Positions 52,467 to 64,000 of a stretch of DNA of 64,000 bases are shown in pieces (the first letter of the stretch is position 1; every line of letters begins with the position of its first letter). The notes beneath the pieces were generated by a model. It was not told the DNA's origin. It did not search any database and saw only the letters and a program-made list of their open reading frames with translations. The translations under genes and the position numbers were made by a program. The DNA comes from Taeniopygia guttata (taxonomy: Eukaryota > Chordata > Aves > Passeriformes > Estrildidae), in contig NC_133024.1 in the NCBI RefSeq assembly GCF_048771995.1, positions 89,064,501 through 89,128,500 of the forward strand, given 5' to 3'.

Positions 52467-52610
52467 TCATAGAATCACAGAATGGTTTGGTGGGGACCTT
52501 GGAAGTGGCCTCAAAGATCATCTAATTCCACATTCCCTGCCATGGGTGCCAGGGACACCTTCCATTAGACCAGGTTTCTCAGAGACTCATCCAGCCTGAT
52601 GTTGAACACT
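52467..52610 (-). mobile_element. CR1 LINE 3' fragment (minus strand)
   Basis: Antisense CR1 3' end: TCATAGAATCACAGAATGG, GGGGACCTTGGAAGTGGCC, AAGATCATCTAATTCCACA, GGACACCTTCCATTAGACCA and GAGACTCATCCAGCCTGATG, then GTTGAACACT. It is about 144 bp, 5'-truncated, and convergent with the plus-strand CR1 that ends 239 bases to its left. Confidence 0.92.
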
Positions 52611-55600
52611 TATGTGTGACCACTCATTTTTACTGACCAAGGCTAATGAAGCCATGATTTTAATTCCAGGTCAAAGGTGCAGGAGGGTTTTTTTCATGTT
52701 CTCATTGGGAATTGTAACCACTGTGCTACCATATGTGGAAATTACTCAGCTGTTACTTTTATTTTATTGACCATCTGGTCTGCTGCTGCTGGGGACCTCA
52801 AGCCTTGCAAGGGTACATTGAGGTACCTTCCATTTCAAACTGCATTGTTGAAACCTGGAGCAGTAAGATGCTTAATGAATGGTTCATTCAAACCACTTCA
52901 GCAACTGCAGACTGGCAATGGCGTGTCTAAGTGATTGCTCTGTTAGTAGGAGTAAATGCTTACAAAATGTTCTTTTGGTCCAGGAAACTTGCATTGCTGA
53001 CTTAGGAACAGGCTGGCCAGGTTTTCTGCAGACTGGATTAAATGGTAGAAGATTGCTCAAAGGTTACTCATTGCCTTGTAATGTTGCATGATGGTGGAAA
53101 ATACTTTAAGGGTTAGATAAAATTGTCCTGTGGTCTTGAAGGCTGTAGGAATTATGGAAGAAAGAAGTAAAGCAAATGAAATTTGATACAGTTCTTGTGC
53201 GTTTGGTGTAAAAGGGATTTTTAGTGTAAGGTGAATTGTTGTGCCATCATCTTTCCTGAGGTATAGATGGAATTTCTATAGAAAGGATGATATTGATGCC
53301 AGCAACGTGTACATTCACTAACCCATGTACTGTGATCCTTGTTAAATAAGCCTGAGGAATAGTGGGAATTCTTCTGTTAAGAAGTAGACGCACTTTTCCT
53401 CATCTGTTCTGTTTTCTCTGGAAGACACAGTTGGGCTGTGTAGCATAATGTGGTTATCAGTATCACTGTGCTGCCAGGCCTAGAAATTAGTCTTGTGGTG
53501 TGCTTTAAATAGGACTTAATTCAAGCTTGAGGCAAGCTGTTTTGTGTTTGCTTATGGTGAGAATGTTTTTGTTTTTAAATAAATGGAAACAAATAAAAGA
53601 AAAAATAAGTAAACCATTTATGTCTTTGTGCTTGGAACTGGTTTACAAAGACTGCTGTGATTTTAGAACAAAGCCATATAGAAAGCAAATGTACATTCCG
53701 CTTCAGTTAAACTTATCTTTTCCAACTACAGTAGGCATTATAACAGACAGAGTACTTATCATGAAATTTATGATACAGTCAAACCTTATGGAAATGCTTT
53801 TTCTTCAGATAGAATGAAAAAAATAAAAATCACAGAAGCAGAATCTAAACATACCTCATCTGTCCTACATCTCTTGGAGGCAGGCTGTTAGAAGTAATGC
53901 GAATAATTCTTGCAAACAGCTCAGTCTCCTTCAGGCTATTTAAAAAGCCTCGGCTTTTCCTACACAGTCTTTATGTTTCAATATCCATTACAGGGTAGGA
54001 TGCTTTTCTTCTCTTCACTGCCCTTAACTTGTGTGCTGGGGGTTTCTCTTCACAGCACACATCATGCCAGCACATTCACACCATTCTTGTAGGGATCTCC
54101 AGTGACAACCTCCCAGCTATGTCATGCCAAAGCTGCCTTGACCAGACAGATTATTTACCAGAGAGACATGGGGATCAGCTTGAGGTCTGCAGTTGTGTAT
54201 GCACTGCTTTGTGTGAGCAGCCATGGAAAGGGGCCCAGTGCCAGCCTTGTCTCTTATCTATGCTGTTGTTCCTTGGGAGGGCACTGGTGGGAACACTGTG
54301 GGTGATGTAGCCAGAGTGTGGGGCTCCTTGCCTCTTCCAGCTGTCCCCTTGTATTCCATCCATCTTGAATGGGTACCACAAGACTTGAGTTTTAGCAGAC
54401 AGAACAGCACAGGATCCTCCCCAGAAGGATCTCTGTCTTTCTTAAAGCAAAGACAGATGGTATTTGTGATTATCTGGAGCACAAGCTAAATTGTGTTCAA
54501 AGTGTCAGTGCAGAGAAATATAAACCTGCAGCTCAGGTAAGTTGAGATGTTGCCATTGAGACTAATGAAACAGCACAACTCAGAGATACATTAAAGAGAA
54601 GTGTCTTGAGATACTTACCAAATCCACTGACGTGGAAATGTGTGTTAAGAGAGATGTGCCTCAGAGGCTTGCATGCAGCAGAGGTGAGACATGCAGTAAG
54701 CAGCTTTTGAGAAATAAGATTTCCAGTTCAGTTGCTGCAGTCCTAACTTTCTTATCAGGATGGCAACATGCCACAATCACACCTCAGCATGGATGGGAAC
54801 TGCAGCACTGCCAGTGGAGATGAGAGGGAGTGAAACTGAAGTCCCAACACAGAAAGCAAAAGCACAACAGAAATAGTGTTGTAAACTGCTGTTGTTCTGG
54901 AAATAACTGTATAACGTCATAGTTATGACAGTGCATTATATTACTTTGTCAATAGAAGTTCCTGATACAGGATCATTTATAAATGTTGGGTTGAGTCCCT
55001 GCTTAAATAGCAAGGAGCTTGGAAACACCTCCATGTGCACATGTATTCTTCTGACCTGCATGACTGCTGAAGAAAGCTGAAGTCTGACTGCCATGGAACT
55101 CTGCGGAGCATCATCCCCTACAGGTGTATTTTGAAGGTCAGTAAACATGGCTTGCCACCATTTCTACTCGTTTAAGAAATTGTGATTTGATAATATACTA
55201 TTTTAGGATTTCTCCAAATTTAGAGAAGCATTTTCTTACAAAAAGGAACATGGACTGTGATCTTGTAGTGGACTGGAGGCAATATAGACAAGACTTTCAG
55301 TGCTGGGACTTTCTGTACTGAGACAGCACCTCTGTTAAAGGTAGTGTGAGGCTTCACCTTTTGCATGTGCCACCTGTGTGGAGGGAAAGAAAAGAGCAAG
55401 CAACCGTGATGTCTTCAACCAGAAAACTATTAAAAAAGCACCATTATGATAACAAGCCCACCATTATGTAGTAAAGCAGGCATCACACTTCTCTTTTGTC
55501 CAGTATACTTGTTCCTGAACTTCTTCTGTCTGTTCCCATGTCACACTCTGTGAGAGATGTCACAGCATCAGCTTAAGAGTCACCAGGTTAAAGCTCACCT

Positions 55601-58600
55601 TATCTCCTTTCCTATGTCATAAATATAATTTCTATGGGGATTCACTTTTTTTGTTTTAACTGCTGGCACTTTAGGATGATTTTACAGGAATATTTGTGAG
55701 ATAAATGTTCCTCCTGCAGATAAGGATAAATGTAGGTGTGTTACGGAAATAACTAATAGTGAGCACTGTAAAACAGCGGGGAAGGAGTGAGGACAGATGG
55801 GTTTGTTTTTCCTCAGGGAATCTAAAATAAACTTGATCTGTCTTCTTTAAATCCTTACACTCAGTTGACAAAAATATAGGAAGTGATGTTTATTCATGTA
55901 ATAGAAATATCTTTAAAAACAGTTTACATGGGCTAAGGAAATTTGGCAGGTCAGGGATTTATTTATGTATGTATATATGTAACTGGGTTTAAGGGAGGGC
56001 TGATGCTTCCCTGTACTCTCTCTGATAGTAACATAATCTGTTTTATTTTCATAGATGAATCCAAAATCTGTATTTGGCATTCTGTGTGTTCTGCAAAGGA
56101 TATTTCTCTCTCAATTTAGGTCAGAGTTTTTCAAAGGCATGTACAGCAGATAGGCACTTAATTTGCACTCATGTTAATAGAATTTGACCAGTTTCTTCTT
56201 TCTTGCTTCTTGGCATTTTTCATGTCACAGTTTTTATTTCAATTGCAGCTGCCTAGTAAAAAGGTGTAGGCAAAAGAGGTACATGTCTGCCAGCTCTACC
56301 GCTTCTTGTACTCTTGGTAGACTATTGCTTTACACACTGCTTTTACACGTTGCTGTACCTTTTTTTTGTTGGTTTTGTCTTGTTTTGTTTTTTGTTACTT
56401 GCCGCATTTCTGATGCCCAGTAAGTAGGGTGAGGAGTATCTCAGACTGGAAAGCTGGAAATCCAACAACCCAGAGCCAACAGCTGCTGGGCTCTGGCTGC
56501 CAGTCTGAGAGGCTCCAGACACATCATGCTCCCTGCATCTGCAGGATGAATTGCTCCTGGCCCACATGATAAATCTGACATGTGCAATGCATGGCAGAGC
56601 TGTTGTGCATGTGTGGATCAGGTACACAGAATACCAAAGACATTGCCATGATTTGGAATTTATGGTAGAATACAAACCGGCTATCACCTAAGTCTTCCTT
56701 GCTCTCTTTAGGATAGATTTTTCTTGTACATGTGTAAAGGTTCATATCTAAAAATGCCATAAAAGCCTACACTGTAGTTCAGTTTCTTAACCACACTTTT
56801 CCTTTAGGTGTACTACTTGCAGAGATACCAAATTACTCACTCTGTTTTTATCTTTTTTTTTTTTTTTTGGCTATTTTAGTTTAAAAAATAATTTCTGTTG
56901 TTGTCCAGATTGTGCTTAGCCATCATGCCTGTCAGCAGTGTGCTGTGGCGATCAGTGCTCAGCCTTGCCTGAGGGAGTGTTCATTTGGATGTGCCACTTT
57001 GTCAGGATGGAACACATTCTGGGCAGGATGTGAGCTCCCAGCCCCAGGGCCACAGCAGATGTCTCAATTGCTTTGGACTGAAATTGGCTCATTATTGCCA
57101 GTGTCCTATTTAGACTAGTTAGAAATAAGCAGTAAAAGAGTAAATTGCTTGAACTGTGTTGCAGTGAGGGTGAGTTTTTAAAAACATTGGTGTTAGTAAT
57201 GCATTGTTTAATAATTAATAATTTTGATGCACAAGTAGACATTGCATGGCTATAAGTGATTAAATGCTTTTCACATATGCTTACTTTATATGACAAAACA
57301 CTCAGCTGCCTCAGTCATGTGTCATTGTTACTAACATGTGGATCATATATCAGCATATGGGAAAACACAAAGTATTTTCAGTGAGAACCAAAGCTTCTCA
57401 TCTAACCAGATGTTGTACCTGTGTATTTATGGCACAGTTTTCATAAAGGACATGTAATAATCTCAGACCAAATTAGTACATTAGTTAGCTTCAAAAATAT
57501 CCGTGATGTCTTAAAAAATAATAAAAAAGTGAAGAATTTGACAGGCGCTGTTGCTTGCCCTTAAACATGATTAGGAAAATAGAAAATAGATGCATTTAAA
57601 GGTGTAGTATGTACAGATTTGCATAAGGATATACAGGTACTACCTTCAGTTAATTCTGGCTCTTGCTAGAGCATGAGGAACACAGTGCAGAGGAGCTCCA
57701 TGGTTGCACTTGCTGCCAGTGGCCAAGTCCCCTTGCTGTAGACAAGGTTTGCTGTGTGGTTGGTCTCTAGTGGCTTCTGACATGCTGAGCACCACTTGTA
57801 CATCACAAAGTATTTGAGATTAAATTCCTATTCTTATCCATTGAAAGAACTGCGTGTCCAATAGCCTTTCTGTGAGGCCAGTACAGCAGTAACCTGGGAC
57901 ACTGTCCTCTTCCATATGAGGGACTGGGACAGCTCACGTCAGACTGGACCTCTTGTCATCCCAGCATCCTTCCCAGAGTTCATCACAGGGACAAGAGCAC
58001 TTGCTTTGACTTACATCCACAAAATGGTGGTGCCCACCCTGGAGCCAGTCACTGGGCACAGGCTGTCCTTCCTTCTGTCCTTCTTGGGAAACCTGCCTGC
58101 TGTCCTGCCTGCAGCCTCAGGGATGCTTGGGCAGTTCGCCTGGAGTGGTCAAACTTCAAGTAAATCTTTTTGTTAACTCATTGCAGAATACTGCTGGATT
58201 CCTTTTCCTGTGGGTGAGATGGAAATGATATAAAATTGCCCTGTCACATCATATTCCTTTTTTCCTGCTTCAAATTGAACACAAAATAAAGGATTAACAA
58301 TGAAGAAGGGTATGGTTACTTTTGGAAATCCAGACAACAAAGAAAGATGCAAACTGCATTTGCTTACATTATTGTTTAATATGCAAAGGTTCAATTCTCT
58401 GTGTCCTTAGCCTGAAACCCAGTAATAGGCTAAATCTGATTTGAACTGAACATCTTGTCTCCAGTTTATTTGTCCATTAAAGTTTACTGATAAATTGATC
58501 TTTCTGTAATGGTTTTAGTGTAAGAGATAGCCTATAAATCACTATTTTAATGGAAACAAATACAATATTGACGCTAAGTTCTTACAAGCAAAGCAATGGA

Positions 58601-61600
58601 AGATAATTATCAAGATTTATTAATAAACTAAAACAAACAAGGATCTGGTGTACTATCCAAGAAACTTGATTTATTTTGTTTAATCAGACATTGTAAATAT
58701 GTTTTCATTATTGTTTTATAATAAGGCTTTGTATTTCTGAAGTAGTTCTCCCTTTGATGTATTCATCAAACTAGCCAATATACAGCTCGACTCCTATGCT
58801 GCCTTTTTTCATTTTGGTTTTTGTGCCCAAGTACAAAAAATTATGTCACTTTTTAAAGATACATTTGTGCCAAAAGTTACAAGGTGTCTGGCTTGGAGCA
58901 AACTGTACTGGGCAAGTGAGTGACCGTCCCTGCTGATGGTCTGAGCAGGTCCCCCTGCAGTGCTGCCTGGGAGGTAAGGGTGGCTCCCCAGCCACAGTGA
59001 GGACTATATAAAAGAGTGATTCAGACCCCATAAGGCACTTTTTGTCTTCCTGCCCTGGGGGGTTTCAGTGCCTTACCTGAGTTTCTTACATACATTTGAA
59101 CCTCACAGATATATAATGAGTGGGATAGCAGAGCCTCTATTATAAAGGACTGCGTAAGTCAATGGATTTTGTTTCTGTTATGTCAGTGCTTGTACTTCAG
59201 ATTCCAGCTCCACTATTCAGTTTTGCAGATGCTTTACAGCTACCACCTTGTTCTCTGAAAGTATTAGGAATTTTCTCATGATTCTTTCATGTTACCCAAA
59301 GTGTACTAGAAAGACTTGTCCTCTCTCAGAAACAGGCATGTGTGTCAAAATCACATCCACTTGCCTATGTCTGAACATAATATAATAAGATAATTTCAAA
59401 GATAATTTTAATTTGCCGTTTCCTGAAACAGCCCATTTGTGTTCCTTGTAAAAAGACCCTGATAATAGCTTTTTGAGGAAGCCTGCATAACCAAAGAAAA
59501 ATATGTTTAATAATTTTCATCTTTACACATCTTGAATTAAGCAATTTTCAATCTTTGTGGAAGTTGCTCAGAATTTCTGTTTTGTTAAATGCAATTCCAT
59601 ATTCCTGTTTGTCTTGACTGCATAGTCCCCAATGTGGTACTTCGACCAACCTAGACTGGTGTGCTAAATTACACAAATTATTAAAAAATGGGTTTTGTAC
59701 CCACAGCCACACATAAATGTGCACAGAAATCAGAGAAAAATGTCAGGCTCTGTTTCTTCTGCATCAAACTACATTGCATCCCTCATTAACTGAAATTGCT
59801 GTTTTTCCTCTTCTGTCTTTGCTTTTCTTGAAACACCTTTTCTGAGCTCATGTAGCTCTCAGCCTCTCATTTACAGATGTACTCTGTGTGTGGAAAAAGG
59901 AAGATAGTAACTTACACTGCTAAATCTAAAAGACTGAAAGAAGAGATGACTTTGAAAGGGGATAGAATCCTTACGTTTCCACCACTGCCATAAATGAATT
60001 AAGAAGATGATGCTTAAAAGTCATGAAAGCAGATTGCAAAATGTCCAAAGAAAGCAACCAGGGCAGTCAGCGTGGGTCTGGAGCTGATGTCCATTGCAGT
60101 TCCCACCAGCAGCTGTCCCTGCTGGGTGGTGCTTTCAGGGACACTGGAGTTGGAGTGATGACCAGTACTGCACACTGGCACACTAGCCCAGATACCCATT
60201 CTTGCCCTGTCATTCCTGGTAGCTGTGTGGGTTGCAGGTTTAGGTTTCAAGGCTGCTAAAATGCCTAGGAAAAATTTAAAAAGAAGTCCCCCACTTTTTG
60301 CTTCCTCTTCTTCCTCCATCTTCATATGGTCTGGAGTATCCCTCTGGTCAGTGGGGGCCAGCTGTCCTGGCTGTCTACTCTCAACTCCCTCACTGGTGGG
60401 GTGGGGTGGGGTGGGAGGCAGAACAGGTCTTGCCTCTGCAATGAGCCCTGCTCATCCATAGCTAAAACATCCCCGAGTTATGCACATAGTTTCCAGCACA
60501 AATAAAAGAAAAATTTACTCTATCCTTGCCAAAAACCAGCACAGGGTGGTTGTGGGTTTTTATGCTGTGACACAAAACAAATAGTGTGTTTTCTTAAGGC
60601 ACTCTAGAAGTGAGTTTGATGATTTGGATACTGGGAAAGGGCATCTCCTTGCTTTTTTTTACCTCCATTTTTGGAATGAAGTTCTTTAATTTTTTATTAG
60701 TGTAGGACTTCTCATTTCCAAACTCAGCAGGTCTTTAATAGTGTTTGGTTATGCTACAAGATGTCCATTTCTGAGTTACAGCTGTGTTTTTCAGTGACAT
60801 TAATACATCAACAGGGTGTAGCAAAGCTGTCTGGCAAGGCTGAGATGCTGTCTTTGTATCTGCTTTGCGTATTGCAAAGTTTATGATGTCTGTTGTAAGT
60901 CCCTTGAAAACAAAAAGCTTTTGAGAAATGTTGAAATGCCTATCCTTTTCTTTTGTGCCCTGCACACAAATCACCCACCCTAAGATAAAACTGGAGTCTA
61001 AGGAATCCTAATGTAATCTTCTCTTGAGATGGCAATCTGCTTCAGCAAGTCCTTCAAATGTCTCTTGCAGGAGCCTGCTAACCTTCTCTGAATGACATAT
61101 TAAAGAACAATAGAGCCAGCGACGATGCCTCTGGAGCTGCTGCAACTTTGAGGTCAATTAATTGTCACTTAGGATGATATATCTGAATTCACCATTAGTT
61201 TCTCAGCCTGCAAGGGACTGGGGGCAGGCGTGCTTGCCTTGCACACGTCTTAAAGGCCTTGATGTCCTTGGTGCTGAAGCAAAGACGAAGGGCAATATCA
61301 CGCAGTCAGCTTTATAAACAGTCACTTATTTATTTCAAGGAACTTTATGCTTCTTTCCTGATGGTGAGAAACCTGTGTGAGAGCCTGTTCATGGTGCTGT
61401 GTGGGTAAGCAGCAGTCTCTTGTCCTGACCATTTAACCATGGTGATGGGCTGCAAGCTATTAATTCAGGATCCAACTAAAGACGGGCATTTGTCCTGTGT
61501 TTTCCTTAGCAAGTGTTTAGAAACTCAAAAAATCAAATACAAAAAAGCAAATTTGTTCAGCCCAGTCTGAACAAATAAGGTTGTTCTCAGAGATTTCTCA

Positions 61601-62304
61601 ATGCTGGTTAATGCCTAAAGATGGTTGAAAAGCTCCTTTTGGAGACACAGGCTCATATATAAATAAGCTGAGGGGTTGGTGATTTTTTCCCCACAAGAAA
61701 AGCAGAATTTATCAGGTCCATAGAGCAAATGGGTGAACCTACACTGTCTCATAGCTTATCTCCCTAAACTGCCTCTGGGTTCTGTCTCTAGACAGAGAGG
61801 GGCTGCTCCATATGTACTCTTCTTCTTCCAAGCTGCCTGAGTGACCCAGCTGGCTTCCTTTGAGGACAGAGTTTTAACATGGCCTGGGTACAGGCCCCCC
61901 AGGCTGTTGCCTGCTGGCAGCTGTACACTTGGGCTCTGGCTCCCTCCTTTCTGTGCTGTGCCATCACCATTCCCTGCAGCTCTTGAAGCCTGCCATAGCC
62001 CAGGTCCTGGCTGAGCCTTGCTGACTTTCCTGGTAAAGGTAGCAGAGGTAAAGTAGACATTACTGTGATTTGGAGACTCCTATGCAGGAACTGAGTTGGG
62101 AGGACGAGATGCAGTATCCAGTCAGCTGTGTGCCCCAAAGGTTTATCCATCTGACTACTTGCTATGCAGAAGGAGCCTGAAAGAAGTTTCACTCAGCTGT
62201 TTAATTTCTGTGGAATGCTGTGACACCGATGGTGGAGTAACAGCTCTCAAAGTTTCAGCGACTACTTAGAGCTTTTCTTCAGAGGGTATATTTAATTCAT
62301 CAGG
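52611..62304. other. Intronic DNA, no internal gene seen
   Basis: No gene or transposon body is recognised. The stretch contains a 16-nt T tract (56853-56868) and the G4T repeat at 60395-60416. The longest open frame (61788-62192, minus strand, 134 codons) lacks any recognisable domain. Confidence 0.5.
60395..60416 (+). repeat. (GGGGT)n repeat, G-quadruplex-capable
   Basis: GGTGGGGTGGGGTGGGG followed by TGGG gives four G-runs of at least three with single-T loops. This is a textbook parallel G-quadruplex pattern on the + (transcribed-sense) strand of the SH3RF3 intron. Confidence 0.9.
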
Positions 62305-62406
62305 TTTTAAACTGCTATATTTTCAATACTTGCCTTAATATCACAGTGTATATTTTAAACTGCTATATTTTCAATACTCGTAATGTCTTAATATCACAGT
62401 GTATAT
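62305..62406. repeat. Tandem duplication, about 48/54-bp units
   Basis: TTTTAAACTGCTATATTTTC starts at 62305 and again at 62353. Both copies continue through TCAATACT and end in CTTAATATCACAGTGTATA. They differ mainly by a short insertion in the second copy (CTCGTAATGTC instead of CTTGCC). High identity implies a fairly recent local duplication. Confidence 0.92.
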
Positions 62407-62674
62407 ATATTGAAGAAAAAAGCCCAAGTTTTATGGGGTGCAGAAAAATGGAGAAGGATCTAGGAGCCATCTGCTTGTTGGAAGTCAATCAGTTATTTTT
62501 CACATTATTTTGGTGTTGCCCTGATTTTTAAAAGTGTTAAGTTTTCTTTTATAGTTCTTTTGACAGTTTTAAAGTTCTCATAAAACTTCTTTAGCCTTCT
62601 GATAATGTTTACATATTTCTACTGGAGTTCTCATGCACTGTTCATGTAAATAATAATTGTTTTGCATTCTTCTT
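62407..62674. other. Intronic DNA between duplication and LTR
   Basis: AT-rich sequence with nothing recognised. It separates the tandem duplication from the solo LTR. Confidence 0.5.
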
Positions 62675-62859
62675 TGTGGGAGGAGAGAATTAATGGGCTG
62701 TTGGTTTGATCAGTGTGGTTGGAGAGGTGGCAATTTAATCCTCCAATTCACTGTCACTTTTGGAATTCTATATATTGCGAGGTCAGAAATAAAATTGGCT
62801 CTTTTTCTCTCTTGAACTCACCAAGCTTCTGTGTACTCATTTCGTGTCCAATAGCGACA
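62675..62859 (+). mobile_element. Solo LTR of an avian endogenous retrovirus-like element
   Basis: About 185 bp begin with TGTGGGAGG and end with CAATAGCGACA, giving the TG...CA termini of an LTR. Inside are a TATA-like box (CTATATATT, 62768-62776) and, about 20 bases on, a polyadenylation signal AATAAA (62788-62793). This compact order is typical of short avian LTRs, and the 3' block ending in CGTGTCCAATAGCGACA recalls avian ERV LTRs from memory. No internal retroviral sequence or second LTR flanks it, so it is a solo LTR left by recombination. Target-site duplications are not clear (TTCTT versus TTTTG). Orientation is the same as SH3RF3. The class (ERVL-like suspected) is uncertain. Confidence 0.75.
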
Positions 62860-64000
62860 TTTTGGAGTAGATGTTGAATATGTAGTACAGAAGGGGATTG
62901 CAATGGTGATTCACTGCACTATGACACTGGGCATTGCAGAGGAATTCACAGTGCACTGTCCATGGTGTCTCTGCAGTGGTGGGTACTGCAGCCTGTGGCA
63001 GCTCCCAGAGGCTGCTGGGCACCAACAGCATCGAATCAGCCATCCCTTGGGGTTTTCCCTCCTTGCTGCCTCACCAGAGGCCAGCAGCTCAGCCAGCTTT
63101 CTCTGACACAGAAATACTTCCACACTTCAAAATTGCCACTAACAGTGTGTTGTCACACACTTGTCTCATCTGCTGCTACAGCCTTCAGAGGTGAGTTAGA
63201 CGGGGGAGAGCCAGAAAACAAAGCATCTGCTTCACTAGTTAGTGAGTAAATGGCTCATAGTGGAGCTGTGCCAGATGCATCTATTTTTTCCTACCCCCAG
63301 AAGTGCTGAGGCTGCTCAGTTACCCTCCAGGTCAGGAGGAGAAAAACTGGCTTAATGGCCACTGATCCCTTGCTGCCCCAGGGAGGGCTGTGACACCAGG
63401 GATGCTTGTGTTCCCTAGCCAGCACCAGATAACTATCTCTGATTGTGAGACTTGTTCTGGTTGTCCAATGAAACAGGCTGTGGGTGGTGATTTTGTCAAT
63501 GTTGATGCAAAATGATATTTAGAGACATTTGGCAAGAGATAAGTGCCACTTGTGAAGGGTGTATCAAAATGAAAGATGAGAAACCTTTGGGTTTTTATTT
63601 TTTAAAAAAGTGGTGAAACAGAGCAGTTGGAGTTCTCTGAAATATTTTGCAATGTAACACATATCAAATATTTACCAGATTTTTTTAAAATTCAAGTGGA
63701 AGTTGTGAATCCTACTAATGCTTCTGAAACTGCTTGTTTGACAAATAAACCCTTCATCCAAAAACTTCACTTGACCATCTTGTTAGCACTGTAGTATGTT
63801 TGCACTGCTAGCAAAATCATCCCACTCACTAATCCTGATACTTGCACTCTGCCTTTTTCTAAAGCGGCAGCTCAGTTTGAGAGGGGAGCAGAAGTGAACA
63901 TAGTTCAAGTTAAATCTGCAGCAAGGACAGAGCTGCACAAAACCAAATCCAGGCTAGAGCTCTGCAAAAAATTGCTGTCCTACCAGCTTGTTATTCTCCA
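62860..64000. other. Intronic DNA to window end, nothing recognised
   Basis: No repeat or gene is recognised. Several overlapping short frames at 62837-63250 on both strands reflect a locally GC-richer patch. SH3RF3 exon 2 is not reached. Confidence 0.5.

Larger units (their letters stand above)
23153..64000 (+). other. SH3RF3: SH3RF3 intron 1, 5' portion (continues beyond window)
   Basis: No open frame downstream encodes an SH3 domain: none has the ALYDF/ALYSY start, the conserved Trp-Tyr, or a G-FP-NYV end. The rest of the window is therefore read as intron 1. A very long first intron fits the large SH3RF3 gene in vertebrates (from memory). The intron holds five CR1 fragments, one solo LTR, T tracts and candidate regulatory DNA, listed separately. 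A nested noncoding RNA cannot be excluded. Confidence 0.8.

Noticed and set aside
23153..64000. Search for SH3RF3 exon 2 (first SH3 domain)
   Set aside because: No frame shows SH3 hallmarks, so exon 2 is judged to lie outside the window.
1..64000. CRISPR arrays, operons, tRNA or rRNA genes
   Set aside because: No regularly spaced repeats, no gene clusters and no recognisable structural RNA motifs; the sequence is vertebrate nuclear DNA.

Overview
The window looks like a piece of a bird genome, probably a neoavian. It carries several diverged CR1 non-LTR retrotransposon fragments with the CR1-type 3' end (short ATTCTRTG-like repeats, no poly-A), one compact avian-type solo LTR, few other interspersed repeats, and one sharp CpG island in AT-richer DNA. 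There is no operon-like gene packing.

One protein-coding exon is supported: the first coding exon of SH3RF3 (POSH2, an SH3-domain RING E3 ubiquitin ligase) on the + strand at 22757-23152. It lies in a CpG island of about 2 kb (roughly 21700-23740) that must hold the promoter and 5' UTR. It encodes 132 residues: a complete C3HC4 RING and an Ala/Ser/Pro-rich linker. It ends at a consensus splice donor. No SH3-domain exon is seen downstream, so 23153 to the end of the window is read as the 5' part of a first intron longer than 40.8 kb.

Layout: 1-21700 is upstream intergenic DNA with no supported gene, three minus-strand CR1 fragments, simple repeats, and a stretch (about 12890-13660) whose texture suggests a conserved noncoding element. 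21700-23740 is the CpG island and exon 1. 23740-64000 is intron 1, with three plus-strand and two minus-strand CR1 fragments (one keeps a reverse-transcriptase remnant), several long T tracts, a perfect 16-bp-arm palindrome at 34389-34424, a second conserved-element candidate (39140-39560), a G-quadruplex-like G4T repeat (60395-60416), a local tandem duplication (62305-62406) and a solo LTR (62675-62859).

No RNA gene, CRISPR array or novel multi-gene system was found. The points most worth a second look are the palindrome, the candidate regulatory elements, and the 5' end of SH3RF3, which has no in-frame AUG upstream of the RING start.
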